This document shows positions 14,501 through 22,245 of a stretch of 22,693 nucleotides of DNA, in pieces (within the stretch, counting starts at the first letter, position 1; each line of letters starts with the position of its first letter). The notes under the pieces are model-generated. The model ran no database searches, had not been told where the DNA came from, and worked only from the letters and a program-made list of their open reading frames with translations. The position numbers and the translations under genes are program-made. Origin of the DNA: Caldifarciminota bacterium (lineage in GTDB: Bacteria > Hydrothermota > Hydrothermia > B15-G9 > WFZT01); NCBI GenBank assembly GCA_026986655.1, contig JALSOD010000307.1, positions 1 through 22,693 of the forward strand. Direction: 5' to 3'.

Positions 14501-14505
14501 TCAGA

Positions 14506-15093
14506 ATGATTATGGTTGAAAAATTTGCGTATCTGGTAGGGACGTATTTAGTGGGTGGTATTCCTTTTGGATACCTATTTGTGAAGATTTTAAAGGGAAT
14601 TGACGTTCGCACAGTAGGAAGTGGCAATATAGGTGCTACCAATGTTTACAGAGCGGGAGGAATTTGGATTGCCCTGCTCACGGGTATTTTTGACGTTCTA
14701 AAAGGATTTTTACCAACTTATTGCGCATTAAGATTATTCGGAATAAATTTTGCCGCTGTTACAGGAGTTGTGGCTATTCTGGGGCATTCATGTACCATTT
14801 ATATGAAGTTTAAAGGGGGTAAAGGAGTTGCAACCACTGTCGGCGCGTTTCTCGCTTTATCTCCGATAGGTGTTGGAATAGGAATTCTTACCTGGATTGT
14901 TATTTTGCTAATCACGTGGATAGTTTCTATTTCGTCTCTCGTGGCGGTAACAATAGGGGGAGTTTACATTTTCTTCTCCACTACAAGTTTTATCCTGAGG
15001 GTGATAGTAGTATTTGCAGTTTTTGTCATTTTTATCAGACATAAATCAAATATCAAGCGATTACTCAGGGGAGAGGAGCCAAAGATCAAATGA
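14506..15093 (+). CDS. plsY: Acyl-phosphate:glycerol-3-phosphate acyltransferase PlsY
   Basis: First acyl transfer of phospholipid synthesis: the acyl chain moves from acyl-phosphate to glycerol-3-phosphate at the inner membrane. The 195-aa protein has about five hydrophobic helices and all three PlsY motifs: GSGNIGATNV (38-47), GHS...KFKGGKGVAT (93-110) and the C-terminal RHKSNIKRLLRGEEPK. Length is typical. It overlaps gpsA by 4 bp (ATGA, 15090-15093), joining the enzyme that uses glycerol-3-phosphate to the one that makes it. The start is MIMVEK; the second Met (14512) is an alternative because the -10 box is so close. Confidence 0.95.
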   Translation: MIMVEKFAYLVGTYLVGGIPFGYLFVKILKGIDVRTVGSGNIGATNVYRAGGIWIALLTGIFDVLKGFLPTYCALRLFGINFAAVTGVVAILGHSCTIYMKFKGGKGVATTVGAFLALSPIGVGIGILTWIVILLITWIVSISSLVAVTIGGVYIFFSTTSFILRVIVVFAVFVIFIRHKSNIKRLLRGEEPKIK

Positions 15094-16076
15094 GAGTAGG
15101 TTTTCTGGGTGCCGGTTCATGGGGTATAACTCTTGCAAATCTGCTTGTTCAAAAGGGTGTAAAAACTATACTGTGGGAGCATCGTTACGATAGATTCAGA
15201 AGATTACAGGAGGAGCGTAGGGATCCGGTACGCTTTGGTGATTTTGTCTTTCCTGAAGATATGAATTTTACAAACACTGTTGATGATGTTCTTGAAGTTG
15301 ATCTTCTTGTTTTTGCAGTCCCTTCTCAATCTGTACGCGAGACTGCAAGAAAAATTAAAGGAAAGCCAGTGCCACGAAGTGTTTTAAGTGTCGTAAAAGG
15401 GATCGAGATTTCAACATTAAAGAGAATCTCGGAAGTGCTATCTGAAGAGCTTGGAGACGTTCAAATTGCAGTTCTCTCGGGCCCGTCCATTGCGAGAGAG
15501 GTTTTAAGAAAACTGCCTACGTCAGTGGTTGTGGCCTCAGAGGATCTTTCATTTGCTGAGAACATTCAAAAATTATTCAACACCAATAGATTTCGTGTAT
15601 ACAGATGGTTTGATGTTAAAGGGGTGGAGCTCGGGGGGGCACTTAAAAATGTAATAGCCATAGCAGCAGGTGCAGTGGATAGTTTGAAGCTTGGAGCTAA
15701 TGCAAAAGGTGCACTGATAACAAGGGGTATTGCTGAAATTACACGACTTGGACTTGCGCTCGGTGCGGATGTAAGAACCTTTGCGGGTCTTTCTGGAATA
15801 GGGGACCTTATTACAACCTGTTTTTCTAAATTTTCCAGAAATAGGTACGTTGGTGAGCAACTTGGGTTAGGTAAAAAGATTGGCGAGATTTTAGATTCAA
15901 TGGTGGAAGTTGCCGAGGGTGTATACACTACCGAGGCAGCATATAGATTATCTCAAAAGTACGGAATCAGTATGCCGATTACAGAAGCTGTTTATAGAAT
16001 TTTAAAAGGGGAATTTACTCCCATAGAAGCTATGGATTGGTTGTTATCGAGGGAGTTGAAGCTTGAGCACTATTAG
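15090..16076 (+). CDS. gpsA: Glycerol-3-phosphate dehydrogenase [NAD(P)+]
   Basis: Reduces dihydroxyacetone phosphate to sn-glycerol-3-phosphate, the substrate of PlsY encoded just upstream. The N-terminal Rossmann fold opens with GFLGAGSWG (4-12); VVKGIE (101-106) supplies a conserved Lys; GPSIAREV (131-138) and the catalytic Lys186 in GGALKNVIAIAAG follow; NAKGALITRGIAEI and GLSGIGDLITTC are further family segments. Length 328 aa is standard. Its 3' end contains the -35 box of the rpmE promoter (16056-16061), so the next unit starts within this gene. Confidence 0.97.
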   Translation: MRVGFLGAGSWGITLANLLVQKGVKTILWEHRYDRFRRLQEERRDPVRFGDFVFPEDMNFTNTVDDVLEVDLLVFAVPSQSVRETARKIKGKPVPRSVLSVVKGIEISTLKRISEVLSEELGDVQIAVLSGPSIAREVLRKLPTSVVVASEDLSFAENIQKLFNTNRFRVYRWFDVKGVELGGALKNVIAIAAGAVDSLKLGANAKGALITRGIAEITRLGLALGADVRTFAGLSGIGDLITTCFSKFSRNRYVGEQLGLGKKIGEILDSMVEVAEGVYTTEAAYRLSQKYGISMPITEAVYRILKGEFTPIEAMDWLLSRELKLEHY

Positions 16077-16084
16077 AGTATAAT
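16056..16084 (+). promoter_or_regulatory. Promoter of the rpmE operon
   Basis: TTGAAG (16056-16061), a 17-base spacer and a perfect TATAAT (16079-16084). The -35 lies inside the end of gpsA. A start near 16091 leaves a leader of about 30 bases with AAAGGAGAG before the rpmE ATG. Confidence 0.72.
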
Positions 16085-16121
16085 AAATTCTAAATTTTCC
16101 CCGAAAGGAGAGTGGAAGAAA

Positions 16122-16331
16122 ATGAAAAAGGGAATTCATCCGAAGTATTATCCAGATGCAGTTATAAAATGTGCATGTGGGAACGTCGTTGTTACGGGCT
16201 CTACCAAAAAAGAAATAAAAGTAGAAGTTTGCTCAAAATGTCATCCATTCTACACCGGTGAGTATAAGAGGACCCTTGTTGACACCGGTGGTAGAATTGA
16301 AAAATTCCGTAAAAAGTATGGGCTCAAGTAA
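16122..16331 (+). CDS. rpmE: 50S ribosomal protein L31
   Basis: Ribosomal protein of the large subunit, 69 aa, beginning MKKGIHPKYY as most L31 proteins do. It is the zinc-binding form: Cys17 and Cys19 (CAC) with Cys37 and Cys40 (CSKC), followed by HPFYTG. A strong AAAGGAG lies before the ATG. Its last codons overlap the start of the next gene by 14 bp. It heads an operon of five genes, all overlapping. Confidence 0.97.
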   Translation: MKKGIHPKYYPDAVIKCACGNVVVTGSTKKEIKVEVCSKCHPFYTGEYKRTLVDTGGRIEKFRKKYGLK

Positions 16332-16944
16332 AAAAATATTAATAATATTCCTTGTTATCGGGGGGCTTTTATTTTTAAACTCCTGTGCGAAAAGAAAGGG
16401 AATAAAGGAACAAACGAAGATAACGGTACCACCCCCGGAGACCACGCATGTTTATACACCGAAGCCCGCTAAGGTTGAAACTACACAGGTGGTAACGAAG
16501 AAGAAGAGGCGGAATATAAACTTTGAAGGGCCTGTTGTAGTTTTTGAGAGCGATACAGGTAAGAAAAAGGATACGGTGCAGGTAGTTTTACCCCAGGAAA
16601 TGGCTACAGTGCCTGAGACTACCACTACGATGCCAGAAACTACTGCCAACCAGGTCCCTGTTGTAACACCACCTGAGAGTGAGCAAGCCCAGGAGCCGGA
16701 AAAGGTTTTTGGTTACAGAGTCCAGATTTTTGCGACCTTGAAGAAGGAAAATGCACAGAGGGTTGCCGATGAGGCCAGAAAGGTGCTATCCAAACCTGTT
16801 TATATCGAATACATCCCTCCATTTTATAAAGTGAGGGTGGGAAATTTCAAAAGTCGGGACGATGCCGAAGAGTATAAAGAATATTTGAGGGCCAACGGTT
16901 ACCCCGACGCTTTTGTGGTTGAGACTGAAATAAAGGTCCATTGA
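16318..16944 (+). CDS. SPOR-domain lipoprotein
   Basis: A 208-aa protein starting at the ATG inside the end of rpmE. An upstream in-frame ATG (16258) would add 20 residues read out of frame with rpmE and hide the signal peptide. The N-terminus (KKILIIFLVIGGLLFLNSC) is a lipoprotein signal with lipobox LNSC, lipidated Cys at 23. Residues about 25-130 are a low-complexity linker rich in Thr, Pro, Val and Lys. Residues about 138-208 form a SPOR domain (FGYRVQIFATLKKENAQ, then FYKVRVGNFKSRDDAEEYK), which binds glycan strands lacking stem peptides, typical of cell-division and wall-remodelling sites. It overlaps rdgB by 4 bp. Similar to RlpA or DamX-type proteins only in the SPOR part. Confidence 0.85.
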   Translation: MGSSKKILIIFLVIGGLLFLNSCAKRKGIKEQTKITVPPPETTHVYTPKPAKVETTQVVTKKKRRNINFEGPVVVFESDTGKKKDTVQVVLPQEMATVPETTTTMPETTANQVPVVTPPESEQAQEPEKVFGYRVQIFATLKKENAQRVADEARKVLSKPVYIEYIPPFYKVRVGNFKSRDDAEEYKEYLRANGYPDAFVVETEIKVH

Positions 16945-17537
16945 GAAAGCTCCTGATCGCAACAAAAAACCCCGATAAATTAAGGGAGATAGGACGTCTT
17001 CTCGAAGGGCTCAATACGAATATTGTCTCACTGATAGATTTTCCTGAGATTCGAGGCGCAGAAGAGGATGGGTTGACCCTCATCGAGAATTCTTACAAAA
17101 AGGCCTACGAAGCCTATCTCTCCACGGGAATACCCACGGTTGCCGATGACACAGGATTGGTCGTTGATGCACTTCAGGGAATGCCTGGTGTGTTTTCCGC
17201 AAGATTTGCAGGTGAAAATGCAACTTATACAGCCAATAGGAGAAAACTTCTAAAATTACTTGAAGGTGTCTCAAATAGAAGGGCCAAATTTGTTACAGTG
17301 GTAACATTTGTGAGGAATGAAAGGGAAATTTACCATTTTGTTGGTGAGGTTGAGGGATTTATAACCCCAGAAGAAAGGGGCAGTGGAGGTTTTGGATACG
17401 ATTCAATTTTTCTTTATCCTCAGATGGGGTTAACTTTCGCAGAGATGCCCCTGGAACTCAAGAATAAACTCAGTCATCGGGCAAGAGCTTTTGAAGAATT
17501 AAAAAAATTCATAATTAATGAGAGCCGCATTTCTTGA
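16941..17537 (+). CDS. rdgB: XTP/dITP pyrophosphatase (RdgB/HAM1)
   Basis: Hydrolyses XTP, ITP and dITP to monophosphates, keeping deaminated purines out of nucleic acids. The 198-aa protein matches the family end to end: LLIATKNPDK (4-13), ADDTGL with the metal-side Asp residues (about 68-73), GMPGVFSARFAGENAT, SGGFGYDSIF and SHRARAFEEL near the C-terminus. It starts with TTG overlapping the upstream stop (TTGA), so it is probably translated by coupling. Its 3' end overlaps the next gene by 20 bp in another frame. Confidence 0.95.
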   Translation: MRKLLIATKNPDKLREIGRLLEGLNTNIVSLIDFPEIRGAEEDGLTLIENSYKKAYEAYLSTGIPTVADDTGLVVDALQGMPGVFSARFAGENATYTANRRKLLKLLEGVSNRRAKFVTVVTFVRNEREIYHFVGEVEGFITPEERGSGGFGYDSIFLYPQMGLTFAEMPLELKNKLSHRARAFEELKKFIINESRIS

Positions 17538-18033
17538 TCGTGATGGCACAATTATAAAAGATGTGGGGTATATAAATTCCCCCGAGTATATCAGATTTTT
17601 ATCAGGGGCTATAGAGGGATTAAAAAAGCTCCAGAGTCTCGGTTTTGCTCTTTTCATTGTAACAAACCAATCGGGAATCACCAGGGGATATCTGTCATTT
17701 GATAGGTACAGGATGATAACCAACGAACTTATCAGGCGGTTGTTGATGGAACACATCTGGATTAAAGATGTGATTTTCTGTCCCTACCATCCTTCGGTTC
17801 GATCGGGGTGCAGGAAACCCTCTCCGACAATGCTATTTAAACTAAAGGACAGGTACCCAGAGATTGTGTTTGAAGAATCTGTCATGATTGGAGACAAAGA
17901 ATCAGATGTTCAGGCTGGTCTTGGGGCTGGGACAAGAGCAGTCAGAATTTCAAGCGTACCTGTGGAAACTCAGGCAGAGGTCGTTGTGAGGTCTTTGCTG
18001 GAGGCAGCAAATTACATTGAAAAGATACAGTAA
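17518..18033 (+). CDS. HAD-family phosphatase, GmhB-like (heptose bisphosphate 7-phosphatase type)
   Basis: A 171-aa HAD subfamily IIIA phosphatase. The catalytic LDRDGT (6-11, nucleophile Asp7), VTNQSG (48-53), CRKPSP (98-103) and MIGDKESD (123-130) are in place and match GmhB, which removes the C7 phosphate from D-glycero-D-manno-heptose 1,7-bisphosphate in making the LPS inner core. The zinc loop is unusual: E. coli has CPHH...CDCRKP, whereas here it is CPYHPSVRSGCRKP, so two of the four ligands (the first His and the first Cys of CxC) become Tyr90 and Ser96. The fold can work without zinc in some relatives, but the substrate is less sure. It overlaps rdgB by 20 bp and rsmB by 17 bp. Histidinol-phosphatase is an alternative. 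Confidence 0.82.
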   Translation: MRAAFLDRDGTIIKDVGYINSPEYIRFLSGAIEGLKKLQSLGFALFIVTNQSGITRGYLSFDRYRMITNELIRRLLMEHIWIKDVIFCPYHPSVRSGCRKPSPTMLFKLKDRYPEIVFEESVMIGDKESDVQAGLGAGTRAVRISSVPVETQAEVVVRSLLEAANYIEKIQ

Positions 18034-19306
18034 ATCCCGATATTACGCGGTTTTAATTTTAAAACAAGTTTTAGAAGATGGAAGATGGGCCAACAAACTC
18101 CTGACGTATTATTCATTCAAGTTGAATCACCAGGATGCCGGACTCCTGACTATTCTTGTCAATGGAACTGTGAAATTCAGGCTTTTTGAAGACTGGGTAC
18201 TCTATAAGTACATTCCTAAAAAGAAGTTAGAGAGATTGACCCCGTGGATCAGGACTGTCCTCAGGATGGGCGTTTATCAGCTCTATTTTCTTGAGAGTGT
18301 CCCTGATTATGCGGTGGTGAATGAAAGTGTGGAACTGGCAAAGAGATTTGGTCATCGTGGAACGGCGGGACTTGTAAACGCTGTGTTAAAGACGATATTG
18401 AGAGAGAAACCAAGACCTGATGAAATCTGGGTAAAATACTCCCACCCGAGATGGCTTTATGAGAGACTGGTTCAGATTTTTGGGAATGATACAGCAGAAA
18501 AAGTAATGCAGCACAACAATGAGGCTCCTCAGATCTTTGTGAGAGTTAACACATTAAAAATTCCCCCGAACAAATTTGAAGAATTATTGATATCTAAAGG
18601 CGTTGAATTTAAAAAATTTGATTTTCCTCCTGTTACGTATCGGCTGAGCAAGTTACCACATCTTGTGGGAATCCCGGACGAGTTTTACCTCGTTCAGGAC
18701 TTATCTTCTCAGGTGATACCCTATCTCGTAGCCCCTCAGGGTGTAGATTACGTGCTCGATATGGCAGGAGCGCCTGGCGCTAAAATTACTCATATTTTTC
18801 AGATAAATCATCAAATAAAGGCTTACAGTGTTGAGCTCCATTTCTCCAGGGCAAAGGAGATTAAAAGATTATCAAAAAGACTTGGAGCAATGATCCATGT
18901 GATAAATGGAGATTCCACCTATATTGATTTCAATATAAAATTTCACCGTATACTGCTTGATACACCGTGCTCGGGCCTCGGAACGTTGAGAAGGCATGCA
19001 GAGCTGAGATGGCGTATGAGACCAGAAAGAATTGAGGAGTTAAATAAAATTCAGATGGCACTTCTTGAAAATGCAGCTCGACTTGTAAGAAAAGATGGAG
19101 TGATTGTTTACTCAACATGCACGATTATTCCGCAGGAGAACCAGGGAGTTGTCCAATGGTTCCTCGAGAGACATTCGGAGTTTACTCTGGAAGATGCAAA
19201 GGAATTTATTCCACATAAGTTTACAGATGGAAAATATCTTTTCGTAAATGGCCTCAAACATTCATCGGATTTCTCCTTTGCCGCAAGGTTGAAGAAGGTG
19301 GATTGA
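18017..19306 (+). CDS. rsmB: 16S rRNA (cytosine-967 C5)-methyltransferase RsmB
   Basis: Methylates C967 of 16S rRNA with AdoMet. Residues about 1-135 are a NusB-like helical RNA-binding domain; residues about 140-429 are the m5C methyltransferase. The AdoMet site reads VLDMAGAPGAKITHI (246-260), a mild variant of DLCAAPGGK. Both active-site cysteines are present: DTPCSG (Cys318) and YSTCTI (Cys368), with the usual RRHAELRWR after the first. Length 429 aa is standard. It ends the rpmE operon and overlaps the phosphatase gene by 17 bp. A short hairpin (GTGGA...TCCAC, 19309-19324) follows its stop, but only a TTTATAG tail is present. Confidence 0.95.
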   Translation: MKRYSKSRYYAVLILKQVLEDGRWANKLLTYYSFKLNHQDAGLLTILVNGTVKFRLFEDWVLYKYIPKKKLERLTPWIRTVLRMGVYQLYFLESVPDYAVVNESVELAKRFGHRGTAGLVNAVLKTILREKPRPDEIWVKYSHPRWLYERLVQIFGNDTAEKVMQHNNEAPQIFVRVNTLKIPPNKFEELLISKGVEFKKFDFPPVTYRLSKLPHLVGIPDEFYLVQDLSSQVIPYLVAPQGVDYVLDMAGAPGAKITHIFQINHQIKAYSVELHFSRAKEIKRLSKRLGAMIHVINGDSTYIDFNIKFHRILLDTPCSGLGTLRRHAELRWRMRPERIEELNKIQMALLENAARLVRKDGVIVYSTCTIIPQENQGVVQWFLERHSEFTLEDAKEFIPHKFTDGKYLFVNGLKHSSDFSFAARLKKVD

Positions 19307-19332
19307 GGGTGGAAATGAATCCACTTTATAGT
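19303..19332 (+). promoter_or_regulatory. Possible promoter of the HhH/barrel gene
   Basis: TTGAGG (19303-19308), 18 bases, TATAGT (19327-19332), ending 13 bases before the ATG at 19346. There is no Shine-Dalgarno site. The spacer holds the small hairpin after rsmB. Weak support. Confidence 0.35.
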
Positions 19333-19345
19333 TGATACTTATAAA

Positions 19346-20656
19346 ATGCTGGCGGTTCTTTTCTCTTTCATTCTATCTTTTGAATCTTATTCCGATTCTC
19401 TTGATTACCTGATAGAAAATCCAATCAACATAAACTACGCCACGGTTTACGAACTTGAGGAGATTCCTTTCCTCTCGATGGACGAGATTTATCTCGTTGA
19501 AAAATTAAGGCCTTTCAGAAATTTTGATGATTTTAAAAGGCGCATGCGCCTTGATCCAGTCACAGCCGATCTACTAAGACCCTACATATATTTCTCAAAA
19601 ATCCCTGTGAGGAAGTTAAAGATTTCCACCTACTTACGTAAGAAGCAGGATGTTTTAAACAAGGACTCTTACATTTTTATGTATGGACGGAGTTATAGAG
19701 CGTTAATTAGAAGGAAAAATGATGTAAATTTTTACAGAGTGCGATTTAAAATCAGGCGTATCTACATAGAGATGGGGAATTTAAAATTGGATCCCCTAAC
19801 ACTTTCATTTAAGCCATCTTTGAGGTTCGATGAATCAGCGTTACTTTCCACTTATTTCGATATCTATGGAGTGAAGTTCTTTTATAGGAAGAATAAGATT
19901 TTTGCATCATCACCATCGTTCAAGCGTGTAAATTTATGGGTTTACTCTGGGATTTACAGATATGCTGGGTTAAATTATCTGAGATTTCTGAACAGTGCAA
20001 GACTGGGAATTGAACTTTCGATCATGAGAAATGCCTTTATGGTAAAGAGTGTTATTTACAAACGCATCAACAGGTTTAAATTCAGGTTGAAGGGGGGATA
20101 TTCTTCCTCTAATTTTCTCCATCCCATGACTCTTGACACCATAAATTCTTTTTTAAGCGCAGTTGTGGGATTTCCAATTGGCCCGATCTATGTGAAAATT
20201 CGGCAGTCCACAGTCTTTACAAAATTGAAACCACGGAGTTCTTCTATCCTCTCACTCTATTTCAGTGAAAAGGTGTCTCTGATGTTTAGAACATCCATTT
20301 ACGAAGATTACAGATGGAATTCGATAAATGCAAACTATTCTTTCATGGATGGGGATACTTTGAAATTCTTTGAGAAAACCGTCAGTCCTGGAAATTCTTA
20401 TGCTACAGGAATAGAATTTGATTTTCTGTGTATATCCACGGGTTTCATTGTTATTTCACCTGATGTTAACGATTATATTTCCGTTAAGGAAAGTGGCATT
20501 AGATATCCAGATTATCCAGGTTCAAGCGTTCCAGATTCGAGATTTTACCTACTGTTCAGAAAAGATTTTGGTAATTTGAGAGCGGGTTTGAAGTTTGCAA
20601 TATCTCGAAATAGTGGAAGCGAATTTTCAGGAGGCCTGAGTTTTCAATGGCAATAG
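19346..20656 (+). CDS. Helix-hairpin-helix protein with predicted beta-barrel tail
   Basis: A 436-aa protein with a short hydrophobic N-terminus (MLAVLFSFILSF) that looks like a signal peptide. Residues about 28-80 resemble the ComEA helix-hairpin-helix (ININYATVYELEEIPFLSMD), but the glycines of the usual LPGIG turn are replaced (IPFLS), so DNA binding is doubtful. From about residue 95 to the end the protein consists of short alternating polar-aromatic strands separated by turns, ending in SGGLSFQWQ. That is the look of an outer-membrane beta-barrel, and similar HhH-plus-barrel proteins are known in Bacteroidetes-type genomes without a proven role. A role in DNA uptake is only a guess. It overlaps recO by 10 bp. 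Confidence 0.7.
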   Translation: MLAVLFSFILSFESYSDSLDYLIENPININYATVYELEEIPFLSMDEIYLVEKLRPFRNFDDFKRRMRLDPVTADLLRPYIYFSKIPVRKLKISTYLRKKQDVLNKDSYIFMYGRSYRALIRRKNDVNFYRVRFKIRRIYIEMGNLKLDPLTLSFKPSLRFDESALLSTYFDIYGVKFFYRKNKIFASSPSFKRVNLWVYSGIYRYAGLNYLRFLNSARLGIELSIMRNAFMVKSVIYKRINRFKFRLKGGYSSSNFLHPMTLDTINSFLSAVVGFPIGPIYVKIRQSTVFTKLKPRSSSILSLYFSEKVSLMFRTSIYEDYRWNSINANYSFMDGDTLKFFEKTVSPGNSYATGIEFDFLCISTGFIVISPDVNDYISVKESGIRYPDYPGSSVPDSRFYLLFRKDFGNLRAGLKFAISRNSGSEFSGGLSFQWQ

Positions 20657-21357
20657 TAAGGACGAGGGCGATACTGCTCAAAAGTTACCCATTCGGTGAG
20701 AGTTCTGAGATTGCAATCCTTTTTACTGAAGCAATAGGGAAAATTCGAGTTTCGGTTAAAGGGGCAAGAAGGATGAAGTCTGCCATGCGTGCGAAGATTT
20801 TACCATTCTCGATTTCCGACGTTGTGGTCTATGTTCATCCCAAAAAAGAAGTCTACAACATTAAAGAAGCGCATGTGCTAAAGATTTTTAATCGTGCGAG
20901 GGATGTAAAATTCCAGAAGACCGTCTCAAATGTTTTAAATATCATAGATTCTTACGTGGAGGAGGGGCCGGAGGGGAGAAAAATTTTCGAGTTGTTGATA
21001 AGTTTTTTAGAGGTCCTGGATGGTGCAGAAAAAAGAGATGATGTCCTCAAATTATCATTCATTTTGAAATTTCTCAAACTTGTTGGACATTCTCCGGTCC
21101 TCGACAGGTGCGTGAGATGTGGAACTCCTCATGGACTTCATTACTTCTCACCAGAAATAGGTGGCACATTGTGTATCAACTGTGCCGGTATCGTTGAAGA
21201 TCAGCAAGTTATTAGAATAAATAATGGGATTAGGAAAACTTTAATTTTTGTCCGTGATAGGCCCCTCTCTACAGTCCAGAATCTTTCAGTTAATGAAGGC
21301 ATGATAGAAAAGTTGATAAGGGAATACCTCGAATATCACCTCGGGGTAACCATCTAA
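20647..21357 (+). CDS. recO: DNA repair protein RecO
   Basis: RecO helps load RecA on SSB-coated single-stranded DNA and anneals strands in RecFOR recombination. The 236-aa protein begins with the RecO OB fold (TRAILLKSYPFGESSEIAIL, about 6-25, then KIRVSVKGARR) and has a helical C-domain with a four-cysteine zinc site: Cys155 and Cys158 (CVRC), Cys176 and Cys179 (CINC). Length fits the family. It overlaps the upstream gene by 10 bp. Its TAA ends at 21357, directly against the TGA of the opposing gene, so no terminator separates the two. Confidence 0.95.
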   Translation: MAIVRTRAILLKSYPFGESSEIAILFTEAIGKIRVSVKGARRMKSAMRAKILPFSISDVVVYVHPKKEVYNIKEAHVLKIFNRARDVKFQKTVSNVLNIIDSYVEEGPEGRKIFELLISFLEVLDGAEKRDDVLKLSFILKFLKLVGHSPVLDRCVRCGTPHGLHYFSPEIGGTLCINCAGIVEDQQVIRINNGIRKTLIFVRDRPLSTVQNLSVNEGMIEKLIREYLEYHLGVTI

Positions 21358-22245
21358 TCAGATTACTGGCTCATCTGGAACCATACGGGAATACTTACCT
21401 TCTGCTATGTAATTCAGTACAATTCCAAGGAGTATAAAGATGCTTCCGATAACCTGCAGGGCCTTAACCCCCTCTCCGAGGATAAAGTATGCGAGTAGAG
21501 CCGAACCAATGGGTTCACCAAGTATTAGAACCGTTACAAAAGTGGCTGATGTGTGTTTCAGTGCCCAATTAAACGATGTGTGACCAATGATCTGTGGAAT
21601 TATAGCGAGCAGCACAAAGTACTTGAAGACATCCACAGGGTAACTCTTGATCTGGGTGCCAGTGATAAGGCAAATTATGTAGAGAAATGCTGCTGCTGAC
21701 ATGTAAACAGGGAACACATAGTCAAGGAGTTCCGTGTGTTTTCGAGTACGTCTTCCAATGAAAAAATAGATCGAAATCATTATCGATCCAAGAATAGAGA
21801 GTATATCTCCCTTTAGATTTCCGAATCCGGTTAATTTGTCTGAATATCCCACAATAAATCCACCCAAAATGGAGACAAGTATCCCGATCCAGGCAAGGAG
21901 AGACGGCATTTCTTTTAAAAATATCCAGGATAGGATACCCACGAATACAGGATTCATCGTTACGAGAACTACGGAGCTCAAAACGGACGTGTACTTTAAG
22001 GAACTTATCCAGAAGGCGAAGTGTAGTGCCATAAAAAGGCCAGCGAGGATTTCATATTTCAAGTCTGGTGGCAATCTTTTCCCCTTTAAAGCGTATACCG
22101 GTGAGATAAAGATTGTTGCTAAGAAGAGTCTATAAAAGGCAATTACAAGGGCTGGTACCTGAGGTATTAGTTTTATAAAAATACTTGCAAAGGATACAGA
22201 AATTACGCCTATGAGAACGACAATGAATACTTTGAATTTGGACAT
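21358..22245 (-). CDS. EamA-family (drug/metabolite) transporter
   Basis: A 295-aa inner-membrane transporter with about ten hydrophobic helices arranged as two EamA repeats. The first repeat has PALVIAFYRLFLA and ends near FLKEMPSLLAWIGILVSILG; the second has the matching ILGEPIGSALLAYFILGE and ALQVIGSIFILLGI. The substrate cannot be told; relatives export amino acids or nucleotides. The ATG follows the stop of the DUF296 gene without a gap (TGAATG), so the two are cotranscribed and probably coupled. It converges on recO with no bases between. Confidence 0.9.
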   Translation of the reverse strand: MSKFKVFIVVLIGVISVSFASIFIKLIPQVPALVIAFYRLFLATIFISPVYALKGKRLPPDLKYEILAGLFMALHFAFWISSLKYTSVLSSVVLVTMNPVFVGILSWIFLKEMPSLLAWIGILVSILGGFIVGYSDKLTGFGNLKGDILSILGSIMISIYFFIGRRTRKHTELLDYVFPVYMSAAAFLYIICLITGTQIKSYPVDVFKYFVLLAIIPQIIGHTSFNWALKHTSATFVTVLILGEPIGSALLAYFILGEGVKALQVIGSIFILLGIVLNYIAEGKYSRMVPDEPVI

